Made by a program: the position numbers and the translations under genes. A stretch of 64,000 nt of DNA from an uncultured Lachnospiraceae bacterium (lineage in GTDB: Bacteria; Bacillota; Clostridia; Lachnospirales; Lachnospiraceae). The stretch spans positions 23,246 through 87,245 of the forward strand of contig CAJTKK010000006.1 of NCBI GenBank assembly GCA_910576535.1, given 5' to 3'. A model generated the notes under the pieces. That model did not search any database, was not told the origin of the DNA, and saw nothing but the letters and a program-made list of their open reading frames with translations. Below, piece after piece: positions 52,054-61,594 of the stretch (its first letter is position 1; each line of letters opens with the position of its first letter).

Positions 52054-52108
52054 AAAAACAGACGGGGACAGGAATAGCTGGAAAGGAAAAGCAGGAAGGG
52101 GGCTGTTC

Positions 52109-52480
52109 ATGAGGCGGAAAGAAGAACAGGTGGAAAAATGCGAATATATCCATGTGCATAAGGATATCGTAGAGAAAGTCAATGAGCAGATGCCGGAAGA
52201 GGATAAGCTTTATGACCTGGCGGATTTTTTTAAGGTATTTGCCGATTCTACCAGAATTAAGATCTTATATGTGCTGATGTGCGGGGAAATGTGCGTATGC
52301 GACCTGGCGCAGATTTTAAATATGACCCAGTCTGCGATTTCCCATCAGTTGCGTACTTTAAAACAGATGGATCTGGTACGTAACCGGAGAGAGGGGAAGA
52401 CGGTGTTCTATTCTTTGGCGGACGGGCATATTAAGACTATTTTAAGCCAGGGGCTGGATCACATTGAAGAAGATGAATAG
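52109..52480 (+). CDS. ArsR/SmtB-family metal-sensing repressor
   Basis: This 123-residue winged-helix protein has FFKVFADSTRIKILYVLMCG and MTQSAISHQLRTLKQMDLV as DNA-binding parts. ECVCDLA-type cysteines (EMCVCDL) in helix 3 and an extra N-terminal Cys (EKCEYIHVH) match CadC/ZiaR-type sites. A C-terminal D-x-H...H pair (DGHIKTILSQGLDHIEE) forms a second zinc site. It probably senses Cd, Pb or Zn and controls the HMA protein and ATPase that follow. Confidence 0.9.
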   Translation: MRRKEEQVEKCEYIHVHKDIVEKVNEQMPEEDKLYDLADFFKVFADSTRIKILYVLMCGEMCVCDLAQILNMTQSAISHQLRTLKQMDLVRNRREGKTVFYSLADGHIKTILSQGLDHIEEDE

Positions 52481-52510
52481 GAAAATAATAAGAATAAGGA
52501 GGAGAAGAGA

Positions 52511-52732
52511 ATGAGAAAGACTTATATCTTGGAGGATTTGGACTGTGCGCATTGCGCAGCGGAAATTGAAGCGGCCGTAGGGAAGCTGGATGGGGTGACA
52601 AGTAGCTGCGTTACTTTCCTGACACAAAAGCTTGTGGTGGAAGTGGAGGATGCAAAGGCAGGAAAAATCACGAAAGAGATAAAGAAAACAGTGAAGAAGT
52701 ATGAGCCTGACGTGGAAGTTGTGGAAAAATAG
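52511..52732 (+). CDS. heavy-metal-associated (HMA) domain protein
   Basis: This 73-residue protein is a single ferredoxin-like HMA domain with the metal-binding C-x-x-C in LDCAHCAAEIEAA. It probably carries metal to the following ATPase, which lacks its own N-terminal HMA domain. AAGGAGGAG precedes the ATG. Confidence 0.9.
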   Translation: MRKTYILEDLDCAHCAAEIEAAVGKLDGVTSSCVTFLTQKLVVEVEDAKAGKITKEIKKTVKKYEPDVEVVEK

Positions 52733-52820
52733 ACGGCGGGGCAAAGCGCCGGACAGGGAAAGGGCTGCCGGGACAGGAAAAGGCGGCCCTTGAAAAAAGA
52801 TAGAGGGCAGGTGCGAACTA

Positions 52821-54692
52821 ATGAGCAAAAAATTGAAAAAGAGAATAAAAAGGGTGGGGATTGGGGCGGCCATTTATTTGGCGGCAGTTATTTTTTCCCG
52901 TTTTGCCCCTTGTTTTCATATAGGTAAGTTAGAGATCAGCACAGCATTGTTTGTGTTTCTTGCCGCTTATTTTATCATTGGCGGGGATGTGGTGAAAAAT
53001 GCATTAAGGAACATTGGACAGAAGCAGATTTTTGATGAGAATTTTCTTATGACGGTTGCGACGGCAGGGGCTTTTTTTGTAGGCGAATATGCGGAAGCGG
53101 TAGCCGTGATGCTTTTTTATCAGGTGGGGGAATGCTTCCAGTCTTATGCGGTAAATAAATCCAGGAAATCTATTGCTGATTTGATGGATATCCGCCCGGA
53201 TTATGCCAATGTGATGAGAAACGGCGGCCTGGAGCAAGTAAATCCGGAGGAAGTGGCAATTGGGGAAACCATTTTAGTAAAGCCGGGGGAACGGATCCCT
53301 TTGGACGGGATGGTTTTGAAGGGGAACTCTTCCCTGGATACCATGGCGCTTACCGGGGAAAGCCTGCCTAGGGATGTCATGGAAGGGGAAGAGGTGATAA
53401 GCGGCTGCGTGAATCTTTCCGGTGTGCTGGAAATCCGGGTATTGAAAAATTATGGGGAATCAACGGTGGCAAAAATCCTTGACCTGGTGGAGAATGCCAG
53501 CGGCAAAAAGTCGGAAGCGGAACATTTTATTACCAAATTCGCCAGATATTATACGCCGGCGGTAGTAGGGCTTGCAGCGCTTCTGGCAGTGGTTCCGCCT
53601 TTGGCGGCAGGCGGCGGATGGGCAGAGTGGATATACAGGGCTTTGAGTTTTCTTGTTATTTCCTGCCCCTGCGCATTGGTCATCAGCATTCCGTTAAGTT
53701 TTTTTGGAGGGCTGGGGGGAGCCGGCAGAGCTGGTATTTTAGTGAAAGGAAGTAATTATCTGGAAGCTCTTGCGGACGCAGAGATCATCGTTATGGATAA
53801 AACGGGAACTCTTACAAAAGGGGTTTTTGCGGTAAGGAAGATAGCGCCTTCCCAAGGGATTGACGAAAAGGAACTGCTGGAAACGGCAGCTTATGCGGAG
53901 AATTTTTCTAATCATCCGATTTCCAGGTCTTTGGTGCAGGCTTATGGGAAAGCAATTGACGATACCCGACTGAAAGAAGTGGAGGAAGTGGCGGGGCATG
54001 GAATAAGCGCCGTTCTGGATGGGAAGCGTATTCTGGCAGGGAACAGTAAACTGATGGAGAGCCGGGGCGTGTATGCGGACGCTGTAGAGGAAAACGGCAC
54101 GGTGGTTCATGTAGCAAGAGAGGAAGAATATCTTGGTTATATTGTCATTGCAGATGAGGTGAAAGATGATGCAAAAGCCGCCGTGGACGGCTTCAAGAAA
54201 GCAGGCATGAAGCACATTGTGATGTTGACCGGGGACCGGGGAGAAACGGCTGCCTTTGTAGCAGGGGAACTGGGGATTACCGAAGTGTATGCGGAACTGC
54301 TTCCCGGCGGTAAGGTGGAACAGGTTGAGAAGCTGCTTGCGGCAAAGACGGAAAAGGGCAGACTGGTTTTTGTAGGCGACGGAATCAATGACGCCCCTGT
54401 GCTGGCAAGAGCTGATATCGGAGTGGCCATGGGCGGGCTTGGCTCGGACGCGGCGATAGAAGCGGCGGATGTGGTCATCATGACAGATGAACCCTCCAAG
54501 ATCGTTAAAGCGATGGAGATTTCCAAAAAAACGTTGGGGATTGTCAAGCAGAATATTATATTTGCCATTGGGGTGAAAGCGCTGGTATTGCTGCTTGCGG
54601 CCATTGGCGCTGCATCTATGTGGGCTGCGGTGTTTGCGGATGTAGGAGTGGCGGTAATTGCTATTTTGAATGCTATGCGGGCTATGAAATAG
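52821..54692 (+). CDS. cadA: heavy-metal P-type ATPase, Cd/Zn/Pb type
   Basis: This 623-residue P1B-ATPase has the TGES loop of the A domain (LTGESLPRD), the metal-binding CPC in helix 6 (ISCPCALVISIPLSF), the phosphorylation site DKTGTLTKG, the HP site (SNHPISRSL) and GDGINDAPVLARADIGVAMG. The CPC context with ALVIS is that of the Cd/Zn/Pb exporters (CadA/ZntA) rather than copper pumps. The N-terminal HMA domain is absent and is encoded separately just upstream. It acts in the plasma membrane. The operon is sensor, HMA, pump. Confidence 0.92.
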   Translation: MSKKLKKRIKRVGIGAAIYLAAVIFSRFAPCFHIGKLEISTALFVFLAAYFIIGGDVVKNALRNIGQKQIFDENFLMTVATAGAFFVGEYAEAVAVMLFYQVGECFQSYAVNKSRKSIADLMDIRPDYANVMRNGGLEQVNPEEVAIGETILVKPGERIPLDGMVLKGNSSLDTMALTGESLPRDVMEGEEVISGCVNLSGVLEIRVLKNYGESTVAKILDLVENASGKKSEAEHFITKFARYYTPAVVGLAALLAVVPPLAAGGGWAEWIYRALSFLVISCPCALVISIPLSFFGGLGGAGRAGILVKGSNYLEALADAEIIVMDKTGTLTKGVFAVRKIAPSQGIDEKELLETAAYAENFSNHPISRSLVQAYGKAIDDTRLKEVEEVAGHGISAVLDGKRILAGNSKLMESRGVYADAVEENGTVVHVAREEEYLGYIVIADEVKDDAKAAVDGFKKAGMKHIVMLTGDRGETAAFVAGELGITEVYAELLPGGKVEQVEKLLAAKTEKGRLVFVGDGINDAPVLARADIGVAMGGLGSDAAIEAADVVIMTDEPSKIVKAMEISKKTLGIVKQNIIFAIGVKALVLLLAAIGAASMWAAVFADVGVAVIAILNAMRAMK

Positions 54693-54840
54693 GAGATATG
54701 GATGAGGGCTTAGGCCGTCTGGGCATAATTTTTGCCGCAGGCGGCCTTTGCTTTTCCACAGGCCTTTGCGTAGCAATTGCAAGCCAGACGGCGTTGCCGC
54801 TGGGCAAATTTCATGAGTTACAAAAAACGGGCTGACGCTA

Positions 54841-54868
54841 TTGACAATATACCCTATGGGGGTATAAA
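54841..54868 (+). promoter_or_regulatory. promoter with CsoR operator
   Basis: TTGACA (54841-54846) and TATAAA (54863-54868) are 16 bp apart. ATACCCTATGGGGGTAT at 54849-54865 is the GC-rich dyad bound by CsoR-family repressors. It fills the spacer, so bound repressor would block the promoter. Confidence 0.88.
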
Positions 54869-54891
54869 ATGACTACACGGGAGGATATAGA

Positions 54892-55251
54892 ATGGAGAGA
54901 AAGGAAAACGGGGAAGATAGAGGTGGAAGAAAAAGCCGGAAGACAGAAAAATGGCAGGAAGAGGATTGCTGCCATAAGATGAAGGAACGGGATGAAAAAG
55001 AGTATAAAGGTTTAATTCATCGTCTGAACCGTATTGAAGGCCAGATAAGGGGGATTAGGGGCATGGTGGAAGAAGAGAGGTATTGTACGGATATTCTTGT
55101 CCAGGTTGCGGCAGTGAATGCGGCTTTAAACAGTTTTAATAAGGAGCTGCTGGCGAATCATATACGTAGCTGCGTGGTAAACGACATTAGGGAAGGCAGG
55201 GAGGAAACGATTGAGGAGCTGGTAGGAACCTTGCAGAAATTGATGAAGTAA
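54892..55251 (+). CDS. csoR: CsoR-family copper-sensing repressor
   Basis: The protein has 119 residues; the conserved part begins at about residue 40. RLNRIEGQIRGIRGMVEEER, then YCTDILVQVAAV and NHIRSCV give the Cys-His-Cys copper site of CsoR. The N-terminal 35 residues are a charged extension with a pair of Cys. It represses the following copper ATPase until Cu(I) binds. Confidence 0.92.
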   Translation: MERKENGEDRGGRKSRKTEKWQEEDCCHKMKERDEKEYKGLIHRLNRIEGQIRGIRGMVEEERYCTDILVQVAAVNAALNSFNKELLANHIRSCVVNDIREGREETIEELVGTLQKLMK

Positions 55252-55372
55252 GAAAACGGCATCAAAGAAAGAATTGGAAAACTGGTAAAGCGGTGTCATA
55301 TGGCCTGTATATTGTAGAAAATCAGGCAGATGAAGCCGGCAGTAAAAGAAAAACGCAAGCAAGGAGGCAGAT

Positions 55373-58024
55373 ATGGATCAATATATCGTAACAGGTATGA
55401 GCTGCGCGGCCTGCAGTTCCCATGTGGAAAAGGCAGTGTCAAAGGTGCCGGGCGTCACATCCTGCTCGGTGAGCCTGCTGACCAATTCCATGAGGGTGGA
55501 GGGTTCTGCACCGGAAGAAGAAATCATAGCAGCGGTGGAAAAAGCCGGGTATGGGGCGGACCGGAAAGAAAGCGGGAAAAGGGACGGGGAACGCGTAGGG
55601 GTAAAAGCAGGGGAAGAGGCTTTGCGCAAAAGGGCAAAGGATGCGGAAGGGGCGATGAAACGGCGGCTGGCAGTTTCCATTGGTTTTTTGGCGCCGCTTA
55701 TGTATATTTCCATGCATCATATGTTTTATGAATGGTTTGGGCTGCCCGTTCCGGCATTTGTAAGGGCAGTGTTCCATGGGAATGAAAATGCGGTAACATT
55801 TGCTTTTTCCCAGTTTCTGCTTCTTTTGCCCATTTTATATGTGAACAGGAAATACTTTGGGACGGGTTTTCGGATGTTGTTCCGGGGCAGCCCGAATATG
55901 GACAGCCTGATTGCCATTGGGGCATCGGCGGCGGTGGCTTACGGATGTTTTGCCATTTTCAGGATTGGCTATGGGCTGGGGCATGGGGATACTGCCTTGG
56001 TAGGACAATATGCCATGGACATTTATTTTGAATCAGCAGGCACAATATTGACTTTGATTACGGTGGGGAAATATCTGGAGACAAAATCGAAGGGAAAGAC
56101 CAGTGCAGCGATTACGAAACTGATGGATTTGTCACCGAAAACAGCTATTATACTTAGGGAAGACGGAAGAGAAGAGCAGATTCCTACAGAGGATGTACAG
56201 AAAGATGATGTGTTCCTGGTCAAACCAGGAAGCCTTGTCCCGGTGGACGGTATTGTGCTGGAGGGCAATTCCAGCATAGACGAGTCGGCAATTACCGGAG
56301 AGAGCATTCCGGTGGAAAAGAAAGCGGGCGATAAAGTAGTGTCCGCTACGGTGAATAAGGCCGGGGCATTGAAATGCCGTGCGCAGAAGGTTGGGGAAGA
56401 CACCACATTATCCCAGATTATCCGCCTGGTGGAAGAAGCAGGGGCATCGAAAGCGCCCATTGCCAGGCTGGCAGATAAGATTGCCGGGGTTTTTGTGCCG
56501 GTGGTGATTGGGATTGCTCTTTTGGCAGCGGCCGTATGGATGATAAGCGGTGCAGGATTTGAATTCGCCATGTCGGTAGGCATTGCGGTATTGGTTATTT
56601 CCTGTCCCTGCGCCCTGGGGCTGGCTACGCCTGTGGCGATTATGGCAGGAACGGGCGTAGGCGCGAAATATGGGGTACTGATTAAGTCCGGGGAAGCATT
56701 GCAGGAAGCGAAAAATGTGGATACGGTAGTATTGGATAAGACGGGTACGGTGACGGAAGGAAAACCTAAAGTTACCGATGTGATTGGGTTTGACGGGAAA
56801 TTAGGTAAAAAGGAGATTCTTGCCCTTGCGGCCGCGCTGGAGAAGCCAAGCGAACATCCTTTGGCCGAAGCGGTGGTGGAAGCGGCCGGGGAACTGGGGT
56901 GCAGCCTGCCTGAAGTGACGGGGTTTCGGGCGATTTTCGGAAAAGGGATACAAGGAAGGATAAACGGCGTTCTTTATTTTGCGGGTAACCGGAGATTTAT
57001 GGAGGAAAATGCAGTCATGCTTTCCGGCGAGCAATCGGAAACGGTGGAACGGCTGGCAGAAGAAGGGAAAACGCCATTGCTGTTTGGCAGGCAGGAGGAG
57101 CCATGCCGTCTGATTGCTGTCATTGCCGTAGCAGATACTGTGAAAGATTCTTCGCTGGAGGCAATCCGCCAGTTGGAACAGATGCATATCCGGACGATTA
57201 TGCTGACCGGGGATAATAGAAAAACAGCGGAGGCGGTAAAGCAAAAGCTGGGGATGGAAGAAGTGATTGCAGAAGTCCTGCCTGGGGAAAAGGAAGCAAA
57301 AATCCGGGCATTGAAGGAACAGGGCAGGAAGGTGGCGATGATCGGTGACGGCATAAACGATGCCCCGGCGCTGGCCAGTGCGGATGTAGGGATAGCGATT
57401 GGCGCGGGAACTGATGTGGCAATGGAGAGCGCGGACATCATTCTTATGAAAAGCGATCTGCGTGATGCAGTGACGGCAATCCGGTTAAGCAAAGCAGTGA
57501 TCAGGAATATTAAGGAAAATCTGTTTTGGGCGTTTTTTTATAACAGTGTAGGAATTCCTTTGGCGGCAGGGGTTTTATACCCGTTTTTGGGTTTGAAGCT
57601 GAACCCGATGTTCGGGGCGGCGGCGATGAGCTTAAGCAGTGTATGTGTCGTAACCAATGCCCTCCGGCTGCGGAACTTTAAGGAGACGGAGAAGAATGGA
57701 AAAAAAGGGGGAGCAGAAAAAACAGGGAAGATAGAAGCAAGACCCGATAGGAAAGAAGAGGCGGAAGCAAGACGGGCAGAAGCCTTGGACAATAATTTTA
57801 AGGAGGAAAAAGAGATGACAAAAACAATGATTGTAGAAGGAATGTCATGCGGACATTGTACGGCAAGGGTACAGAAAGCGTTGGAAGCAGTAGACGGCGT
57901 ATCGGCAGTGACGATGAGCCTGGAGGAAAAGAGCGCGGCAGTAACCTTGGATAAGGAAGTGCCGGATGAGGTTCTAAAGGAGGCTGTGGAAAAGGCGGAT
58001 TATGAGGTGACGGAAATCAGGTAA
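55373..58024 (+). CDS. copA: copper-exporting P-type ATPase with fused C-terminal CopZ-like domain
   Basis: This 883-residue protein has an N-terminal HMA domain with GMSCAACSSHVEKA (residues about 6-19) and A domain ITGESIPVE. It has CPC in helix 6 (ISCPCALGLATPVAIMAG), DKTGTVTEG, the HP site (SEHPLAEAV), GDGINDAPALASADVGIA, and the last-helix M-x-x-S-S motif. These are the CopA signatures. After the membrane domain a charged linker of about 45 residues leads to a second HMA domain with GMSCGHCTARVQKA (residues about 818-831). Standard CopA proteins end soon after the last helix, so this is a CopA-CopZ fusion. AAGGAGG precedes the ATG. It follows csoR and belongs to the same copper locus. 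Confidence 0.93.
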   Translation: MDQYIVTGMSCAACSSHVEKAVSKVPGVTSCSVSLLTNSMRVEGSAPEEEIIAAVEKAGYGADRKESGKRDGERVGVKAGEEALRKRAKDAEGAMKRRLAVSIGFLAPLMYISMHHMFYEWFGLPVPAFVRAVFHGNENAVTFAFSQFLLLLPILYVNRKYFGTGFRMLFRGSPNMDSLIAIGASAAVAYGCFAIFRIGYGLGHGDTALVGQYAMDIYFESAGTILTLITVGKYLETKSKGKTSAAITKLMDLSPKTAIILREDGREEQIPTEDVQKDDVFLVKPGSLVPVDGIVLEGNSSIDESAITGESIPVEKKAGDKVVSATVNKAGALKCRAQKVGEDTTLSQIIRLVEEAGASKAPIARLADKIAGVFVPVVIGIALLAAAVWMISGAGFEFAMSVGIAVLVISCPCALGLATPVAIMAGTGVGAKYGVLIKSGEALQEAKNVDTVVLDKTGTVTEGKPKVTDVIGFDGKLGKKEILALAAALEKPSEHPLAEAVVEAAGELGCSLPEVTGFRAIFGKGIQGRINGVLYFAGNRRFMEENAVMLSGEQSETVERLAEEGKTPLLFGRQEEPCRLIAVIAVADTVKDSSLEAIRQLEQMHIRTIMLTGDNRKTAEAVKQKLGMEEVIAEVLPGEKEAKIRALKEQGRKVAMIGDGINDAPALASADVGIAIGAGTDVAMESADIILMKSDLRDAVTAIRLSKAVIRNIKENLFWAFFYNSVGIPLAAGVLYPFLGLKLNPMFGAAAMSLSSVCVVTNALRLRNFKETEKNGKKGGAEKTGKIEARPDRKEEAEARRAEALDNNFKEEKEMTKTMIVEGMSCGHCTARVQKALEAVDGVSAVTMSLEEKSAAVTLDKEVPDEVLKEAVEKADYEVTEIR
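57815..58024 (+). CDS. copZ: possible internal start: stand-alone CopZ-like chaperone
   Basis: Inside copA, in the same frame, AAGGAGG at 57800-57806 lies 8 nt before ATG at 57815. Initiation there would give a 69-residue protein that is exactly the C-terminal HMA domain (MTKTMIVEGMSCGHC). A perfect Shine-Dalgarno at the domain border suggests the two genes were fused by loss of a stop, and that the small protein may still be made. In E. coli copA a separate CopZ is known to arise by another trick (frameshifting). No experiment supports it here. Confidence 0.5.
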   Translation: MTKTMIVEGMSCGHCTARVQKALEAVDGVSAVTMSLEEKSAAVTLDKEVPDEVLKEAVEKADYEVTEIR

Positions 58025-58101
58025 AAAGGCAGGAATGCGGACGGGGTCATTTGCCGTTTTTGATAGGAAGGGATAGGGGTTTTGATACCCAGACAGTAAA
58101 T

Positions 58102-58144
58102 AAAGAAAGCTGGCTGCCAGGTTTGGGGCAGTTCAGCTTTCTTT
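58102..58144. terminator. bidirectional terminator between copA and the response regulator
   Basis: AAAGAAAGCTG pairs with CAGCTTTCTTT, with TGCC/GGCA nested inside. A-rich and T-rich flanks on both sides allow use by either convergent gene. Confidence 0.8.
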
Positions 58145-58843
58145 GTCTTCCAGCATCCGGTACCCGATGCCTATTTCCGTAAAGATATAACAGGGTTCGG
58201 CCGGGTTTTTCTCTATTTTCCGTCTGATGTTTGCCATATTCACCCTTAAAATCCGGTTGTTGTCGTCCGCATAGGGTCCCCATACATTAGAAATGACCGT
58301 ATCGTAAGTAATGACCCGCCCGGAATTTTTTGCCAGAAGGGAGACAATTTTGTATTCGATCTGGGTCAGATGGATTTCTGAACCGGCCAGTGTAACAAGG
58401 CGTTTTTCAAAGTCTACCGTCAGATCTTTTGCCCGGTAGGGGCGCTGGCTTAAAAGGGAATCCGTCTGCAGGCGGTTACTGTGCCGCAGTGCGGTGCGGA
58501 TGCGGGCCATCAGTTCGGACGGGCCAAAGGGTTTGGTGATATAATCGTCCGCCCCATTGTCCAGGGCAAGGACTTTTTCCTGTTCCTGAGTCCGGGCGGA
58601 AATGACGATAATAGGGATGCTTGCCCAAGTGCGTATTTCACGGATCACTTCTATCCCGTCCATGTCAGGAAGCCCCAGGTCCAGGAGGATGAGATCCGGG
58701 CAACTGGAGGTAATAAGGGAAATACCGGCCTTTGCAGTATGAGCGGCAGAAATTTTATAGCCTTGCGATGTCAGTGTCGCAGCCATAAAGCTGCATATGT
58801 TTTTTTCGTCTTCGATTAGGACAATGGATATTTTAGTATTCAT
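58133..58843 (-). CDS. OmpR/KdpE-like response regulator
   Basis: This 236-residue protein has a receiver domain with the acidic pair near the N-terminus, phospho-Asp in LILLDLGLPDMDGIE (near residue 53), and Lys in YITKPFGPSE. A C-terminal winged helix follows (TYDTVISNVWGPYADDNNRI, NIRRKIEKNP). The sequence is closest in kind to KdpE. It overlaps the kinase gene by 11 nt, so it forms a pair with it. No kdpFABC potassium pump is visible nearby. Confidence 0.9.
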   Translation of the reverse strand: MNTKISIVLIEDEKNICSFMAATLTSQGYKISAAHTAKAGISLITSSCPDLILLDLGLPDMDGIEVIREIRTWASIPIIVISARTQEQEKVLALDNGADDYITKPFGPSELMARIRTALRHSNRLQTDSLLSQRPYRAKDLTVDFEKRLVTLAGSEIHLTQIEYKIVSLLAKNSGRVITYDTVISNVWGPYADDNNRILRVNMANIRRKIEKNPAEPCYIFTEIGIGYRMLEDKES

Positions 58844-59957
58844 GAACGGGATCTCCTGATATTGCGGTCTGGGGCAGGGAAAAAAAGAAGTCTGTGCCTT
58901 GCGTGCAGGGACGGGCGCAGATCATTCCTTTATGGGCAGTGACGATAGTTTTACAGATGGAAAGCCCTATGCCCATGCCTTTTGAACTGTCCGGGGAGGA
59001 ATTGCCGGTGTATGGCGTTCCGTCAAAAATAGTCCGTATCCGCTCCTGGGGTATGCCGATGCCATAATCCCGCACATGGAAAGTAACGGAATGGCCGTTG
59101 TCTTCCACATAGCAGGAGACCGGCTGGCTGCTTTTGGAGTGCAGGATAGCGTTCTCCAATAAATTAATAAGAACCTGTTCGATTAAAATGGCATCCATGG
59201 GAATCAGGATCAGCTCGTGCGGCACCTGGACATGGATCTTTGCATCCGGCAGCCGTTTTTTCAGCCGTATGACCGCCTCTGAGACTACTTCCTCCACGGA
59301 TTCCAAAGATTTGTTTACATTGGCTTCCCCGCCCTGGATCCGGGTAACCGATAACAGATTTTCCACCATGTTCAGGAGCCAGTTGGAATCTTCGTATATC
59401 TGTCTCACCAGTTCTTTTTTTTCTTTTTCATCCAAAAAATCCCCTGTTTCCAGATAGGAAGCGCCTGCGCCGATAATGCTTGTAAGGGGGGTGCGCAAAT
59501 CATGGGAAATCGCCCGCAAGAGGTTGGCGCGCATTTTTTCTTTTTCCGCTTCCACTAATAAACGTTCCCTTTCGGCCAGCATCTGCATCTGCTGCTTCAT
59601 ATGGGTGGTGGCGGCGCTGGTAATGAAAGAGATAGCCAGCATACCGATAAAAGTAACCGGGTAACCTGCCAAAGTAAAGTTTAAGGCCAGATAAGGGTAG
59701 GTAAACAGGAAATTTACACAGACTACGCCGGTCAGGGAAGCGAATATCCCCCAAAAGTAGCCGTCGGTAATCCGGGCAATCAAAACAAGGGCGAGGATAT
59801 ATAAAAGAGCCACATTGGCGGAATTCTGCGATATATCAAAATAGAGGGATGACAGGGCAGTGGCAAAAAGCAGCAGGAGCAAAGTGATGAGGGCATCTCT
59901 TCCCCGTTTCTTTTTGGACAATTGCCCGGAAGGTAAAAAATATAAAAAACGTTTCAT
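58833..59957 (-). CDS. KdpD-like sensor histidine kinase lacking the N-terminal KdpD/Usp domains
   Basis: This 374-residue protein has four membrane helices at residues about 20-120, which form a DUF4118 domain (ALLYILALVLIARITDGYFW, VNFLFTYPYLALNFTLAGYP). Then come HisKA with the phosphorylated His in AISHDLRTPLTSIIGAG (near residue 155), the N box (LINLLENAILHSKSS) and G boxes (DYGIGIPQERIR, GMGIGLSICKTIV). Full KdpD proteins have about 400 more N-terminal residues for c-di-AMP and turgor sensing; these are absent here. It probably senses a membrane or ion cue. Confidence 0.9.
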   Translation of the reverse strand: MKRFLYFLPSGQLSKKKRGRDALITLLLLLFATALSSLYFDISQNSANVALLYILALVLIARITDGYFWGIFASLTGVVCVNFLFTYPYLALNFTLAGYPVTFIGMLAISFITSAATTHMKQQMQMLAERERLLVEAEKEKMRANLLRAISHDLRTPLTSIIGAGASYLETGDFLDEKEKKELVRQIYEDSNWLLNMVENLLSVTRIQGGEANVNKSLESVEEVVSEAVIRLKKRLPDAKIHVQVPHELILIPMDAILIEQVLINLLENAILHSKSSQPVSCYVEDNGHSVTFHVRDYGIGIPQERIRTIFDGTPYTGNSSPDSSKGMGIGLSICKTIVTAHKGMICARPCTQGTDFFFSLPQTAISGDPVHEY

Positions 59958-59972
59958 AGTTTTTCCCTTATT

Positions 59973-61559
59973 TTATAAATTGGCAAATGTAATCGTTTCT
60001 TTTTCCAGCTCGGCGGCAACTTTGTGATTGACATCCATGCGCTTGGTAATTTCTGTCATATCGGCAACCAGATGCTGGGCGCTGCCCGCGATGCCCGCAA
60101 TGCCTGAAGCGCCGTCGTCAATGGCTTTGGTAATCGCTTCTATGGACTCTGCGATTTCTGTCATGGAAGTATTCAAATGACCGGCATTGGAATTGAATTC
60201 GTCCATGGCCTGGCGGATATAGGCGGCATCGTCCTGATACTGACGGCCGGAGGCAACGAAAGAAAGGAATTCCTTTAAAATGGATTCTTCGATGTAGTTT
60301 ACCAGGTTCTGGGCGTTTCCGGAAAGATTGTAAACGGCATGGGTCACGGCAGCATTGATTTCCTGGATCCGGCTGGCAGTTTCACTGCTGGAAGCCGCGA
60401 GCTGCCGGATTTCATCCGCTACTACGGCGAACCCCCTGCCGGCTTCCCCGGCCCTGGCTGCCTCGATGGAAGCATTTAAGGCGATCAGGTTGGTCTGGGA
60501 AGAGATGGCCAATATGTCGTGGGTAAGGCTGTTGACCTGATCAACGCTGCGGCTCTCTTCAATGGACTCGTTGAGGACATCCAGGATTTCTTTTACCTTG
60601 GTATTGGTATGTTCCATGCTTTCCTGTGCGGTTTGCCCCATTTCTTTAGCACGTGTGTTCATAGCATTACAATAGGAGGTGATTTTCCCGCATTCTTCTG
60701 CGATATTTCTGGCATCCTGCTGTACATTTTTAGCATTTTGGCTGATGTAGGAAGCATTGCCTGCCATTTCCTGAGTGGTAGCCGATAGTTCTTCGGCAAG
60801 CGCGGATAAATCCATGGCGCTTTCGCTGGAAGTGCGGGTTCTAAGCAATACATCGCCTACTACGCCGGTAATGCGGCCAGAGCAGCTTTGAAGCGTGCTT
60901 AAGATGTTCTTGATTGGCCGGGCTACCGATTTTAAAATAAGAGAGACGGAAATCAGGACAAGTATAATACAAGCAAGGGTGGATGCGCCGTTTGTGATCA
61001 TAGAACTAAGATAAACGGAGGAAAGCTGCATCCGGGCCTGTGATGTCCGGCTACTGATGGAATCGTCCAAAATATTAATATTGTTTTCAACGGCGGCATT
61101 AAAAGAAGCTACGTCTCCATTGGCAAAGGCATAGGCGTCCTGCGTTTTGCTGGCTGCGCTGGCGCATACGAGGAAAACGAGGGAATGTTTGAATGAATCA
61201 TAGCTGGAAAGCAATAAGTCATAAGTTTCCCTGTCTGCGCCAGTAAGGTAGATCTCATAATCCGCCAGCATACCGTCCAGTTTTTTTTCTTCTTCTTTTA
61301 TGTTGTTGACAAGGGTAATCATTGTATGATAGTCGGTAGCCACAATATGGGATAAAGCCATTTTATGTATATTCATGACAGACTGATGGATTTTGGCCAG
61401 TTGGGTTTTCCCTTCCATATAATTGTCCGCAATATTGGCGGCATTGGCATTGACGTTCCTGATATTGGAAACTGCCAGAAGATTGGAGATAAGCGCAATA
61501 GCTCCAAGCAGGGCAACGGGCAATATTAACCGGTATTTGATGTTCCATTTCTTCTTCAT
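59973..61559 (-). CDS. methyl-accepting chemotaxis protein
   Basis: This 528-residue protein starts from the ATG at 61559; upstream codons to 61868 are in frame but are antisense to the binding-protein gene. Membrane helix 1 is LILPVALLGAIALISNLLAV. A four-helix periplasmic domain and membrane helix 2 (GASTLACIILVLISVSLIL) follow, then a signalling domain with QTNLIALNASIEAARAGEAG. It starts 35 nt after the sugar-binding lipoprotein gene and so is probably co-transcribed with it. Confidence 0.92.
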   Translation of the reverse strand: MKKKWNIKYRLILPVALLGAIALISNLLAVSNIRNVNANAANIADNYMEGKTQLAKIHQSVMNIHKMALSHIVATDYHTMITLVNNIKEEEKKLDGMLADYEIYLTGADRETYDLLLSSYDSFKHSLVFLVCASAASKTQDAYAFANGDVASFNAAVENNINILDDSISSRTSQARMQLSSVYLSSMITNGASTLACIILVLISVSLILKSVARPIKNILSTLQSCSGRITGVVGDVLLRTRTSSESAMDLSALAEELSATTQEMAGNASYISQNAKNVQQDARNIAEECGKITSYCNAMNTRAKEMGQTAQESMEHTNTKVKEILDVLNESIEESRSVDQVNSLTHDILAISSQTNLIALNASIEAARAGEAGRGFAVVADEIRQLAASSSETASRIQEINAAVTHAVYNLSGNAQNLVNYIEESILKEFLSFVASGRQYQDDAAYIRQAMDEFNSNAGHLNTSMTEIAESIEAITKAIDDGASGIAGIAGSAQHLVADMTEITKRMDVNHKVAAELEKETITFANL

Positions 61560-61594
61560 AATCCCTATATCCTCCAAACCATATTTTCTGTTTT

